Positions 26,208-35,728 of a DNA stretch of 64,000 nucleotides are shown piece after piece; position 1 is the stretch's first letter, and each line of letters begins with the position of its first letter. Under the pieces are notes generated by a model. The model ran no database searches, was not told where the DNA came from, and worked only from the letters and a program-made list of their open reading frames with translations. Made by a program: the position numbers and the translations under genes. Source of the stretch: Fontibacterium sp040404065 (lineage in GTDB: Bacteria > Pseudomonadota > Alphaproteobacteria > Pelagibacterales > Pelagibacteraceae); the NCBI GenBank assembly GCA_040404065.1, contig JBBAJM010000001.1; one strand, given 5' to 3'.

Positions 26208-28706
26208 TCAGTTATTTAAAGACAAATTCTTTAAAGAAGCAAATGGGTTGTTATAATTTTTTTTGACATGATCTTTGTGCTTCTTCTTATCTTTATGTTT
26301 AAAATTATAACTATATAAATCTTTATCTTTCTCTACTTTTGTGTAGTTCATTAATTTTAATAATTTTTCAAAATCTTCTTTGCTGCATCCAAGAAGGTTA
26401 AGCATTTCAGCAGATATAGAAAATTTATTATTATTTGTAGAGCTTAAAATTTTTATAAAAAGTTTCTCTAACATATCAACTCTGACAATATAATTTTTAA
26501 AAGTTTCAAATCCACAAATTAATAAAAATGTCTTATCTGATGTTTCAAAATTTTTAAGAAAATTTAATCCAAACGTAGGACATTTTTCTTGCTTAGTTCT
26601 ATTATTAAAACAATTCCAAAAAATTATTTTTAAATTTACTGCTTTTGGCTTAATCATTAGCGGCTGATAAATATGATATCTGCCTATTTTAATTCCAGCT
26701 TTTTTAATTATGGCTCTCTGTTCTTTGTCTAGATTTTTTAATAAATCTTCATTCTCTACTCTTTTTAATACTCCATGATTTTCAAATAATCTAAAATAAA
26801 GAGCTCGTGCATAACTATTTTCTAAATTAATTTTAGATATTTTTATTAGATCTCTTAAATAAAGATTTTTTTCTTTATTTATCCATTTTTCTAAATAAAT
26901 TTTTAATTCGTTTTGCTCTTCAACATCTAAAGAGTCATCGATTAATAATTTTATTTTTGGATTTAAATAGTCTTTTCCTGGAATAATAACTGCGATTGGA
27001 TTTCCTTTCCAAAGAATTTTAAAGTCATCTTTTAATTCAAAAACATCAGAACTTAGATCTGATTTTATAATGTCCTCAATTCTTTTTTTTAATTCTTCAG
27101 TAACCCCTTGGCGAGCAGCTTTTTTTATAGATTTGATATCAGTTTGAAGAGCTGTGCTTGAAAAATCTAAATTAAGTTTTAATCCCTTAATTGTTCCAAT
27201 AAATTGTTTATCAATAATTACTTCATCTTTTTCTGAAATTTTTGTTTCTAATTTTGCATCCTGCTTTAAGTGTTTTGAAAGAATGCTTATTCTTCTATCA
27301 ACAAAGCTTTTTGATAACTCTTCATGCAATTTTACGGAAAGTTTGTCTTCAATATCTTTTGTTTTAGCGATCCAATAATCACTATTTTCCACCCAATTTT
27401 TTTTATACGAAACGTAAGCCCATGTTCTTACGTGTGAAATTCTGTTTGCAATAGTGTCAATGTTTCCAGAATCGTTATCTAGACCCGCTAATTGAATTCT
27501 CATCCATTCATTTGGTATTTTTCTTCTATCGGACACTAAGAACTCATAAACTTTTTTAACAATATCAATGTGCTGATTGTGAGAACTCTTTGTAAAATCT
27601 GGAATTTGGCAACATTCCCATAAAGTAGCAAGCTCATTTTCTTTATAATTAATTTTAATTTGATTATTCTTTATAACAAGAGTTTTTAAGACGTTTTCGT
27701 CTAGCAGATCTTTGCTTCTTAAAAGGCTTAGATCATTAGGTTTTTTATCAAGACTATTTAATAAATTTTCTATGCTAGAAAAATCTAAATTAGAATTTCT
27801 CCAATAAATATTTATAACACTATCAAATTGATGATTTTCTAACTTTTCAATTTGTTCAGGATTTAATTCATCGCATTTTCCAGTGATACCAAAAGTTCCG
27901 TCATTCATATATCTTCCTGCTCGACCAGCAATTTGACCAATCTCAGTCAATCTAAGATGTCTATTTCTTCGTCCATCAAATTTATTTAAGTTATTAAAGC
28001 TAACATGATCAATATCCATATTAATGCCCATGCCTATCGCATCAGTTGCAACTAGAAAATCAACATCACCAGATTGATATAATTCAACTTGAGCATTTCT
28101 TGTTTTTGGACTTAAGGAACCCATAACGATGGCCGCACCACCTCTTTGACGTCTGACAAATTCTGCAAGCGCATAAACTTCATCTACAGAAAATGCAATG
28201 ATTGCTGTTCTTCCAGCCAATCTAGAAATTTTTTTATGTCCAGAATATGAAAGTTTAGAAAATCTATTTTTAAAAATAAACTCAGCTTCCGGAATAAATT
28301 TTTCTATTATGTTTTTCATAATATTAGATCCAAGAAACATTGTGAGTTTATCTCCTCGAATATTTAGTAATCTGTCGGTAAAAATATGACCTCTTTCAGG
28401 ATCTGCGCACATTTGAATTTCATCAACCGCAACAAATTCGGCATTAATATCTAAAGGCATAGATTCTACCGTGCATAAAAAATAATCAGCATAAGGAGGA
28501 ATAATTTTTTCTTCACCTGTAATTAGTGCAACTTTTTCAGGTCCAATAATTTTTATACATTTCTCATAAACTTCTCTTGCAAGTAGACGAAGAGGAAATC
28601 CAATTATACCAGAGCCGAACTGAAGCATTCTTTCAATTGCAAAATGAGTTTTGCCGGTATTTGTGGGGCCTAAAACAGCTATAATTTTTTTTTCTAATAA
28701 AGACAT
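26208..28706 (-). CDS. Suv3-type DExH RNA helicase
   Basis: An 832-residue helicase. Motif I is LGPTNTGKTHFA, VDEIQMCADPERG is motif II, and TDAIGMGINMDI with QIAGRAGRYM are motifs V and VI. The C-terminal half is alpha-helical with a Lys-rich tail. Relatives of mitochondrial Suv3 unwind structured RNA and partner exoribonucleases. In many alphaproteobacteria an S4-domain protein gene separates this helicase from fdxA; here only 28 bases lie between. Confidence 0.88.
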   Translation of the reverse strand: MSLLEKKIIAVLGPTNTGKTHFAIERMLQFGSGIIGFPLRLLAREVYEKCIKIIGPEKVALITGEEKIIPPYADYFLCTVESMPLDINAEFVAVDEIQMCADPERGHIFTDRLLNIRGDKLTMFLGSNIMKNIIEKFIPEAEFIFKNRFSKLSYSGHKKISRLAGRTAIIAFSVDEVYALAEFVRRQRGGAAIVMGSLSPKTRNAQVELYQSGDVDFLVATDAIGMGINMDIDHVSFNNLNKFDGRRNRHLRLTEIGQIAGRAGRYMNDGTFGITGKCDELNPEQIEKLENHQFDSVINIYWRNSNLDFSSIENLLNSLDKKPNDLSLLRSKDLLDENVLKTLVIKNNQIKINYKENELATLWECCQIPDFTKSSHNQHIDIVKKVYEFLVSDRRKIPNEWMRIQLAGLDNDSGNIDTIANRISHVRTWAYVSYKKNWVENSDYWIAKTKDIEDKLSVKLHEELSKSFVDRRISILSKHLKQDAKLETKISEKDEVIIDKQFIGTIKGLKLNLDFSSTALQTDIKSIKKAARQGVTEELKKRIEDIIKSDLSSDVFELKDDFKILWKGNPIAVIIPGKDYLNPKIKLLIDDSLDVEEQNELKIYLEKWINKEKNLYLRDLIKISKINLENSYARALYFRLFENHGVLKRVENEDLLKNLDKEQRAIIKKAGIKIGRYHIYQPLMIKPKAVNLKIIFWNCFNNRTKQEKCPTFGLNFLKNFETSDKTFLLICGFETFKNYIVRVDMLEKLFIKILSSTNNNKFSISAEMLNLLGCSKEDFEKLLKLMNYTKVEKDKDLYSYNFKHKDKKKHKDHVKKNYNNPFASLKNLSLNN

Positions 28707-28824
28707 TTTTTTAGTGTCAGGTTTTTTTTGGATACTACCTATTGTTATTGCCCAAGAACAAAGCGTGCATAAAATATGACCGAATCACTTTGAAAAATGT
28801 TCTTATTTTACTCATAAATGCTGC

Positions 28825-29574
28825 TTAATTTTTTTTAATACGCTTAATACACAGAAGTGGCAATTTAGATTTTAAATATATCCTTTTAATAGTTTCTTTT
28901 ATTCCCATTACAACTACTTTTTTTCTGGGACCGAACGCATGTACTAATTTTTTATTATTTAAGGCGATTGCAACATGACCTTTCCAGAATAATAAATCTC
29001 CCTTCATTATTTTATTAATAGTAATTTTTTTTTTAAAGAATACTTCTTGATCTTTAGAGTCGCGTGGAGAATATATATTATTAAATTTTAACAGCTCCTG
29101 CACAAAAGCAGAGCAATCCAATCCTTCGGGACTGTTGCCACCCCATAAATATTTACTATTTAGATATACTTTAAAATTGTCGCAAAAGTGTTTTTTTTTA
29201 AAATTTATAGGTTTAATATTCTTTTTTAAAATCCAACCCAGAGTTATTTGAACAAAACCATTTTTTTGGTTTAATATAGATATTTTCGAGTTAAAAAATA
29301 TTTTTTTATTTAATTTAGTTCTAAGATTTGGTTTTTTATATAAAAAACATTTACTAGAAGTAATTTTGTGTGTTTTTTTTCTTTTATCTAAATCTAAATC
29401 CTTTATTTCAATGAATCCTTTGTATTTATCATAACTTCTGTAACCTTTATAAAACAAACCATTTTTTTCTTGAGCTAAGAATTTCTCTCCAAATAATATT
29501 TGAGTTACAAGTTCAGATTTCTGATTGTTTTTTTTGTAAATATTTGCGACTGGATTTTTAACTGTAAGTAACAT
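28825..29574 (-). CDS. NlpC/P60 family peptidase with SH3-like domains
   Basis: A 249-residue protein. The C-terminal NlpC/P60 domain has the nucleophile in SPEGLDCSAFVQE, preceded by YLWGG, and the histidine in GDLLFWKGHVAIAL, then LVHAFGP. The N-terminal 130 residues look like bacterial SH3 repeats. It resembles dipeptidyl-peptidase VI/YkfC-type peptidoglycan hydrolases. No signal peptide is visible, which suggests cytoplasmic recycling of peptides. Confidence 0.83.
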   Translation of the reverse strand: MLLTVKNPVANIYKKNNQKSELVTQILFGEKFLAQEKNGLFYKGYRSYDKYKGFIEIKDLDLDKRKKTHKITSSKCFLYKKPNLRTKLNKKIFFNSKISILNQKNGFVQITLGWILKKNIKPINFKKKHFCDNFKVYLNSKYLWGGNSPEGLDCSAFVQELLKFNNIYSPRDSKDQEVFFKKKITINKIMKGDLLFWKGHVAIALNNKKLVHAFGPRKKVVVMGIKETIKRIYLKSKLPLLCIKRIKKN

Positions 29575-29642
29575 AATATTAAAAAATTATAGAAATAATA
29601 ACAGATAACTTTGTTATAATTAAAATCTATTTTTAAATTAAA

Positions 29643-30092
29643 TTATTTTTTAGGAGCAGGAGCGGTTGCTAGAGGTTTTTTCTGCTTAGCAAGAAAAGTT
29701 TTATGTTCTTCCTCAGTAACAACTCCATCTTTATTTGTATCTTCTGAGTCAAAAGTAGTCTCTTCTATTTTCGTTACTGCGTTTACGTAATCAGATTTAG
29801 ATAGAGTACTTTTATTATTACTAAAAGTTTTAAAATCTTTATCAAGTGTAGCTTTTACATTAGCGATATAACTTTTAACTTTCTCCTCTTCAGCTTTTAT
29901 TATTTTTCCAGCAAATTCATCAAAATTAATTTCATCTTTCCCATATTGTTGTGTCCAAGCAGCTTCAACTTCCTTCTTTTTACCTGAAAGATAATCTGCT
30001 TTTTTTAATGGGAATTTAATTTGATTATTTTGAGCAGTGGCAAAACCAGCGCTAAGAATTATAAAAGTAGTTATAAAAAATATTTTTTTCAC
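29643..30092 (-). CDS. Secreted EF-hand protein
   Basis: A 149-residue protein with a signal peptide (MKKIFFITTFIILSAGFATA) and one clear EF-hand loop near residues 117-128 (DTNKDGVVTEEE). The middle is Lys/Glu-rich and helical; FDEFAGKI may be a degenerate first EF-hand. It is probably a periplasmic calcium-binding protein; partners are unknown. Confidence 0.72.
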   Translation of the reverse strand: MKKIFFITTFIILSAGFATAQNNQIKFPLKKADYLSGKKKEVEAAWTQQYGKDEINFDEFAGKIIKAEEEKVKSYIANVKATLDKDFKTFSNNKSTLSKSDYVNAVTKIEETTFDSEDTNKDGVVTEEEHKTFLAKQKKPLATAPAPKK

Positions 30093-30127
30093 AACCCAGA
30101 TATATGTTCTGATTATATTACTGTAAA

Positions 30128-31624
30128 TCAGTTTTTGTTAATATTAACAATTTTATTTATCCACACTATTAAGAATAGTACAGGAACTCCAATAATTGCA
30201 GTAAATGTAAAGAATGTTGGATATCCAAAAAGATTTACAAAACTTCCCGCATAACCAGCGATAAGCTTAGGCAAAAATAACATTACAGAGCTAAATAATG
30301 CATATTGTGTAGCTGTAAACTTAACAGAAGTAAGTGACGAAAGATAAACTATGAAAGTTGCCCCAGCAAACCCACTAGCGATATTATCTGCTGTAATAAC
30401 AAAGGCTAATATTTTTATATCCACAGCAATAATTGCAAGCCATGCAAACAATAAATTACTAAGAGATGAAATAAGCGCTCCAATAAATAAGGATCTCATC
30501 ATTCCAAGATGAACGGCCGCAAGTCCACCAATAATACCACCAATAATAGTTGCAATGGTTCCAAAGAATTTCGAGTAGGTTGCAATTTCAGCAACTGAAA
30601 ATCCTTTTTCAATATAAAATACATTTGCCATAACGCCAAGAACAACATCTGAAATTCTATATAAGCCAATCAGTAGTAATATTGCAGTTGCTTTAGAACC
30701 GTATCTTTTTAAAAAATCTAAAACAGGTTTTGCGTATGCGTTTGAGGCAGAGTTTTTATTAACAAATTTTATTTTGATAAGTAAAAATATAATAAAAAGA
30801 AATACAGATAGACACGCAATAATTTTAATAAGTTCATTTAAAAAATTTATAAAAGGATCTTTTCCGTTAAATAGATCTTTAAAATAAATATAGCATAATA
30901 CGAAACCGAAAATTGCTAATAAGAATGCAATAAAAAATTTTGTTTTTTGTGAATTCTTATTTTCAATATTTCTTTTTATTTTTGGTTCGGGAGAATAAAT
31001 AATTGTTATAACTCCAATTAACATTAGTAGAGCCATTACTTGATATACGGTTTGCCATACTTTTGGATCATAAACTTCAGTTCCTAAATAAGAAGCAATC
31101 CATAAGCTTCCAGCGCCAGCAACGATCATCGCTATTCTGTAACCTGTTAGGTACATAGAAGACAAAGCCCCCTGAAGATCTTTTGAAGCAGATTCAATTC
31201 TAAAAGCGTCAATTACAATATCTTGTGTAGCGCTTGAGAAGGCAATTAAGATTGCCCCTATCGTGGTGTAGATGAGAGAATTTTTAGGATCAGTAAAAGA
31301 GATGAAGATTAAAGAAAAAATAATCATTAGCTGAGATAGCAACAACCAACTTCTTCTATGACCTAAACTATTTAAAAGTGGTAACTTGATATTATCTACA
31401 ACAGGCGTCCAAATAAATTTAAATGAATATGCAAATCCTACCCAACTAAATAAAGTTATGGTAGCTCTATTAACTCCAGCTTTTACTAACCAGACAGATA
31501 ATGTTGAAAAAATTAAAAGAATAGGCAGACCCGCTGAAAAACCAAAGAACAACATTCTTAATGATTTTGGATGTGCTAGTGGACTAAAATATTTGTTAAT
31601 TTTTTTTAAATAAGAAATTTTCAT
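30128..31624 (-). CDS. ampG: AmpG-family MFS permease
   Basis: A 498-residue 12-helix transporter. The N-terminal block (LRMLFFGFSAGLPILLIFST, then WVGFAYSFKFIWTPVVD) and the RRSWLLLSQ loop are typical of AmpG, the muropeptide importer of the major facilitator superfamily. It lies near the NlpC/P60 peptidase, which fits murein-peptide recycling. A long central cytoplasmic loop is typical of the family. Confidence 0.85.
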   Translation of the reverse strand: MKISYLKKINKYFSPLAHPKSLRMLFFGFSAGLPILLIFSTLSVWLVKAGVNRATITLFSWVGFAYSFKFIWTPVVDNIKLPLLNSLGHRRSWLLLSQLMIIFSLIFISFTDPKNSLIYTTIGAILIAFSSATQDIVIDAFRIESASKDLQGALSSMYLTGYRIAMIVAGAGSLWIASYLGTEVYDPKVWQTVYQVMALLMLIGVITIIYSPEPKIKRNIENKNSQKTKFFIAFLLAIFGFVLCYIYFKDLFNGKDPFINFLNELIKIIACLSVFLFIIFLLIKIKFVNKNSASNAYAKPVLDFLKRYGSKATAILLLIGLYRISDVVLGVMANVFYIEKGFSVAEIATYSKFFGTIATIIGGIIGGLAAVHLGMMRSLFIGALISSLSNLLFAWLAIIAVDIKILAFVITADNIASGFAGATFIVYLSSLTSVKFTATQYALFSSVMLFLPKLIAGYAGSFVNLFGYPTFFTFTAIIGVPVLFLIVWINKIVNINKN

Positions 31625-31666
31625 TAGAAAAATTTATATATTTAAAGATAGAGAATAATAATCTTA

Positions 31667-32212
31667 TTATTTAAGCGGAAGAGGTGAACTGCTAATGCTA
31701 TTTAAATAAGCGATGACATTGGCTCTATCCTCATCTTTTGCAAGACCTGCAAATGCCATTTTAGTTCCTTTTATGTAATCAGCAGGTTTATATAAAAATG
31801 CATTTAACTCATCAAACGTCCAGTTTTTTCCATGGGTGCTTAATCCAGAAGAGTATTTAAATTCAGGATGTGATCCAGCTTTTTTTCCAACGATACCCCA
31901 AAGCGGAGGCCCAATTCTTACTGCTCCACCATTAGTGTTGGTATGACATGCTGCGCATTTTTTAAAAACATTTTCTCCTGCAGCAATATTAGCAGAAGCT
32001 AATAAAACTTTTATATCAGCTAATTTTTCTTCTTTTTTAACTTCACCTTTATTACCTGCTGTTTTTGCTTCAACAACACCCTCAACTTTGTAACCAGGTT
32101 TTTCAGGTTTTTTTACGTGATAAATAAAATCTGCGAATTGATTTAAACCAATTATTAACAAAGCAGTAACTAGTATTCCTGCAGCAATTTTATTAAATTC
32201 GAAACTGTCCAT
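31667..32212 (-). CDS. cycM: Membrane-anchored cytochrome c (CycM-like)
   Basis: A 181-residue class I cytochrome c. One N-terminal helix (GILVTALLIIGLNQFADFIY) anchors it; the haem motif CAACH is in VFKKCAACHTNTNGGA, and the axial Met is probably in GTKMAFAGL. It resembles CycM/cyt c552 that carries electrons to cytochrome c oxidase. It is divergent from kdsB. Confidence 0.9.
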   Translation of the reverse strand: MDSFEFNKIAAGILVTALLIIGLNQFADFIYHVKKPEKPGYKVEGVVEAKTAGNKGEVKKEEKLADIKVLLASANIAAGENVFKKCAACHTNTNGGAVRIGPPLWGIVGKKAGSHPEFKYSSGLSTHGKNWTFDELNAFLYKPADYIKGTKMAFAGLAKDEDRANVIAYLNSISSSPLPLK

Positions 32213-32285
32213 ATTCTAGTGATTTTTATAACCTAAATTGTATAACATCATAATCTTTAAAGTAAAAAAAAAATTTAAAATCTAT

Positions 32286-32310
32286 TTTATGCGTCTTACG
32301 GTCGCATAAA
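32286..32310. promoter_or_regulatory. Hairpin just upstream of kdsB
   Basis: An 8-bp inverted repeat (TTTATGCG / CGCATAAA) with a 9-base loop ends six bases before the kdsB ATG. It takes the place of a ribosome binding site, which is otherwise absent. Role unknown; it could be a leader hairpin or an operator for the divergent pair kdsB/cycM. Confidence 0.35.
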
Positions 32311-32316
32311 TTAATT

Positions 32317-33057
32317 ATGAACGACACAGTTATTTTAATACCAAGCCATTTAAGAGCAACCAGATTACCCAATAAACCTTTATTGTTAATTAATAATAAA
32401 CCTATGATTGTTCACTGTTGGCAAAAAGCCATAGAGAGCAAAGTTGGAGAGGTTTACGTTGCAACTGCAGATGAGGAAATTGCTGAAGTTATAAAAAATG
32501 TGGGTGGTAAAAGTATTTTAACTAGCAAAGAACACAAAACAGGCTCCGATAGAATTTTTGAAGCGATAGAAAAAAATTTTTCTAATAAGCCCAAAAATAT
32601 TATTAATCTACAAGGAGACATGCCCAACATTGATCCTGCGGCTATTAAACTTTTAGATAAGTTTATGAAAAACAACTCTTATCAAATAGCAACTCTTGCA
32701 ACTAAATTAAATTCTAAAAAAGATTTAGAAAATAAAAATATTGTTAAAGTAGAAACGAGCGGTGAAATCCCTATGAACAGTTTTGTTAAAGCCTTAGATT
32801 TTTTTAGATCACAAAATATTAATGAAAGTAAGTTTTCTTATCATCACGTTGGTATTTACGGATATCAATATGAAGTATTGAAAAAATTTGTTCCTTTGAA
32901 AAGAAGCGATAATGAGGTTGAAAGAAGCTTAGAGCAAATGCGTGCAATGGATAATGGAATTTCGATAAGCGTAGGCTTGGTAAATTCTTATCCTTTAGGA
33001 GTTGATACTATTGAAGATTTAGAAGAAATAAGAAATATTATGAAAAATGGCATATAA
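32317..33057 (+). CDS. kdsB: 3-deoxy-manno-octulosonate cytidylyltransferase
   Basis: A 246-residue CMP-KDO synthetase: IPSHLRATRLPNKPLLLI at the N-terminus, NLQGDMPNIDP and YHHVGIYGYQ are the expected motifs. It activates KDO for LPS core synthesis, so the organism makes at least a KDO-containing lipopolysaccharide. Its end overlaps pheA by 11 bases. Confidence 0.94.
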   Translation: MNDTVILIPSHLRATRLPNKPLLLINNKPMIVHCWQKAIESKVGEVYVATADEEIAEVIKNVGGKSILTSKEHKTGSDRIFEAIEKNFSNKPKNIINLQGDMPNIDPAAIKLLDKFMKNNSYQIATLATKLNSKKDLENKNIVKVETSGEIPMNSFVKALDFFRSQNINESKFSYHHVGIYGYQYEVLKKFVPLKRSDNEVERSLEQMRAMDNGISISVGLVNSYPLGVDTIEDLEEIRNIMKNGI

Positions 33058-33883
33058 AATAATTATACAAGGTGAACAAGGCGCTTATTCGCATTTAGCG
33101 GCAATAAAGATTTTCAAAAAGCCAAGCATGGTATGTTGCAAAACCTTTGAAGATGCTTTCGTTAAAGCTAAGGGCATTAAAAATAGTAAATTATTAATCC
33201 CAATTGAAAATTCTATAGTGGGCCGAGTAGCTGATATTCATTATTTATTATCAGCTTCGAGATTAAAAATAGAAGGAGAGCATTTTCAAAAAGTTGAGCA
33301 CTGCCTACTAGGTTTGAAAAATACTTCTATTAAGCAAATAAAAACTGTAAGAAGTCACGCCCAAGCTATTGGACAATGTAAGAAAAATATTCAAAAATTA
33401 AAATTACAGCCTATTGTTGCTGCAGATACAGCAGGGTCAGCGAGATATATTTCTGAACAACAGATAGATTCAGAATCCGCAATCGCTTCAGCTCTTGCTG
33501 CAAAGATTTATGGTTTAAAAATTTTAAAGAAAAATTTTGCAGATCAAAAAGGTAACGTTACAAGATTTTTAATTATGTCCGGTGCAGCTAAACCAAAACC
33601 ATATAAAAAAAACAAAAAATATATTACTTCTTGTATTTTTCGCTTAAAAAGCGTGCCTTCAGCTTTGCATAAAGCTTTAGGGGGATTTTCCGAAAATAAG
33701 GTTAACCTTACAAAACTTGAAAGTTTTTCAACTGGCAATTCTTTCAAACAAGTAAGTTTTTATCTTGATATTGAAGGACATATTGAAAATTTATCGGTGA
33801 AAAAAGCGTTATCAGTTTTAAAAAAACATACTGAAAAATTAGATATTTTAGGTGTTTATTTTGCCAATTCATTTAGATATTAA
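33047..33883 (+). CDS. pheA: Prephenate dehydratase
   Basis: A 278-residue monofunctional prephenate dehydratase without a chorismate mutase domain. QGEQGAYSHLA, PIENSIVGRV, the NVTRFLIM motif (TRF triad) and a C-terminal ACT domain (ALGGFSENKVNLTKLESF) for phenylalanine feedback are visible. It overlaps kdsB by 11 bases, a pairing common in alphaproteobacteria. Confidence 0.95.
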   Translation: MAYKIIIQGEQGAYSHLAAIKIFKKPSMVCCKTFEDAFVKAKGIKNSKLLIPIENSIVGRVADIHYLLSASRLKIEGEHFQKVEHCLLGLKNTSIKQIKTVRSHAQAIGQCKKNIQKLKLQPIVAADTAGSARYISEQQIDSESAIASALAAKIYGLKILKKNFADQKGNVTRFLIMSGAAKPKPYKKNKKYITSCIFRLKSVPSALHKALGGFSENKVNLTKLESFSTGNSFKQVSFYLDIEGHIENLSVKKALSVLKKHTEKLDILGVYFANSFRY

Positions 33884-33920
33884 AATTATTATAGCTGTCG
33901 TTTTTTTTTAATTATCTTGT

Positions 33921-33926
33921 TATAAT
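33921..33926 (+). promoter_or_regulatory. -10 element of the ffs promoter
   Basis: A perfect TATAAT ends six bases before the 5' end of the 4.5S RNA helix. No convincing -35 is seen in the expected place. Confidence 0.55.
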
Positions 33927-33931
33927 ATTTT

Positions 33932-34025
33932 GGGAGATTGGTGGCAGGTGGAGGTTACGCTAATCCGGTCAGATCTGAAAAGAAGCAGCCGTAACGATAA
34001 TTTTTCAGGTTGTCCTCAGTCTCCC
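33932..34025 (+). ncRNA. ffs: 4.5S RNA of the signal recognition particle (small type)
   Basis: The conserved SRP apical part is present: GGTCAGATCTGAAAAGAAGC followed by AGCC, matching the bacterial GGTCAGGNCCGGAAGGAAGCAGC pattern. The RNA is closed by GGGAGA (33932-33937) pairing with TCTCCC (34020-34025) and followed by a T7 run. It binds Ffh to target membrane proteins. It sits directly before dnaX. Confidence 0.93.
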
Positions 34026-34033
34026 GTTTTTTT

Positions 34034-35728
34034 ATGGAAAATAATCACAAAGGCTTAGCATTAAAGTATCGACCACAAAGTTTTGACGAAGTCATCGGTC
34101 AAGACGTAATGGTGCAAATTATTAAAAATGCGATCAAGCTAGATCGTATTCCTAACGCTTATTTATTGACGGGTATTAGAGGAGTTGGAAAAACAACAAC
34201 AGCAAGGATAATTGCAAAAGCAATTAATTGTAAAGATTTTGAAAAAGGAATGACAAAGTGTGAAGGCTTTTGTCATTGTGAGGCGATTACAAATTCAAAT
34301 CATATTGATGTTTTAGAAATGGATGCGGCTTCTAAAACTGGAATTGATGATATTAGAGAATTAATAGATTCCGCCAAATATTATCCTACTAGCGCAAAGT
34401 ATAAAGTCTTTATTATTGATGAAGTTCATATGTTATCAAAACAGGCCTTTAACGGTTTGCTTAAAACTTTAGAAGAGCCACCTCCTCACCTTAAATTTAT
34501 TTTAGCAACTACTGAAGTTAAAAAAATTCCATTAACTATCATTTCAAGATGTCAAAGATTTGATCTTAGAAGAATCAAACTTGAAGAAATGATTTCTTTC
34601 TTAAAGAAAATAGCTGAAAAAGAAAAAGCAAAAATTAACGAAAAAGCTTTAATGTTGATTGCAAAGGCATCAGAAGGATCTGTAAGAGATGCCTTATCTA
34701 TACTTGATCAGTCAATTTCCACTTTTAATTTTTTAGGCGAAGAGGTTACAGAAAAATCTGTAAGAACAATGCTTGGCATATCAGATCGTTCGAGAATTAT
34801 TGATCTTGTTCGTTTTATTATTGACGGTGATAAAGCAAAAGCTCTTCAAGACGCGCAAGAAATATTTGATTTAGGAGCAGATCCAAAGTTAGTTTTACAA
34901 GACATGCTAGAAGTTATTTATCTAATTTCTAGAAGCAAAAGTTTTGGCAAAATTGAAAACGACTTAACTGTTTCTGAGTCTGAATCTGATTTAATATTTG
35001 GATTATCCAAAAATATTGATTTTTCTTATATTTCAATGATCTGGCAATTCATTCTTAAGGGAATTGAAGAGCTAAGTTTTGTGCCAAACCATTTCCTATC
35101 TCTTCAAATGCTAATTATGAGATTGGTTCATTTAAAAGATTTACCAAGCCCAGAGCAAGTTATTGAAGATGCTCTTAATTCGGACACACGTATTATTGGT
35201 GAACCTACAGAGAAAAAAGAAGATTTTGATGAAATTAAACCAGGCGCAATCATTAATAAACAAACATCAATTAAAACACAGATAAAAAGCGTTGCGCAAG
35301 AAAAGGCAGAAGATATTGACCGTAGTCCAAAAGTTTTGGAAAAAAAACAAGAGATTGGAAAATTTGAAATAATCAACTCATTTGAAAAACTTGTAGAAGC
35401 CGCAAACAGTAAAAAAGAAATTGAATTAAAATTTGATTTAGAAAGAAATGTTAGAGTAGTAAAATTTGAGACGGGTAAGATTGATATCTCTTTTAATGAA
35501 AAATTATCTAAGAATTTTGTAAGATCTTTGACTGAGAAACTTAAATTATGGACAGGAGAAAGATGGATAATTTCTTTATCAAAAGAAATAGGAAAAAGTA
35601 CAATTTATGAGAATAAAGAAAACTATAAGAAAAAATTATTACAAGATGCTCTTCAAAGTGAAGTTTATATAAAAATTAAAGAAAATTTTCCAGACGCAGA
35701 ACTTAGCGATGTAGAGGAGGTTAAGTAA
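34034..35728 (+). CDS. dnaX: DNA polymerase III subunits gamma/tau
   Basis: A 564-residue clamp-loader ATPase. P-loop GIRGVGKT at residues 47-54, a four-cysteine zinc module (NCKDFEKGMTKCEGFCHC), DEVHMLS and the ISRCQRF sensor region are present. The ATG at 34034 is only 9 bases after the 4.5S RNA helix; a TTG at 34010 would lie inside that RNA and is rejected. An A8 run at 35340-35347 could cause -1 slippage and a 444-residue gamma-like product. Its stop overlaps the ybaB start (TAATG). Confidence 0.95.
   Translation: MENNHKGLALKYRPQSFDEVIGQDVMVQIIKNAIKLDRIPNAYLLTGIRGVGKTTTARIIAKAINCKDFEKGMTKCEGFCHCEAITNSNHIDVLEMDAASKTGIDDIRELIDSAKYYPTSAKYKVFIIDEVHMLSKQAFNGLLKTLEEPPPHLKFILATTEVKKIPLTIISRCQRFDLRRIKLEEMISFLKKIAEKEKAKINEKALMLIAKASEGSVRDALSILDQSISTFNFLGEEVTEKSVRTMLGISDRSRIIDLVRFIIDGDKAKALQDAQEIFDLGADPKLVLQDMLEVIYLISRSKSFGKIENDLTVSESESDLIFGLSKNIDFSYISMIWQFILKGIEELSFVPNHFLSLQMLIMRLVHLKDLPSPEQVIEDALNSDTRIIGEPTEKKEDFDEIKPGAIINKQTSIKTQIKSVAQEKAEDIDRSPKVLEKKQEIGKFEIINSFEKLVEAANSKKEIELKFDLERNVRVVKFETGKIDISFNEKLSKNFVRSLTEKLKLWTGERWIISLSKEIGKSTIYENKENYKKKLLQDALQSEVYIKIKENFPDAELSDVEEVK

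Noticed and set aside
30157..30165. Perfect DnaA box TTATCCACA.
   Set aside because: A single copy inside the end of the ampG coding sequence with no further boxes or origin-like repeats.
34010..34033. TTG start for dnaX eight codons upstream of the ATG.
   Set aside because: It lies inside the 4.5S RNA gene and its closing helix; homology begins at the ATG at 34034.
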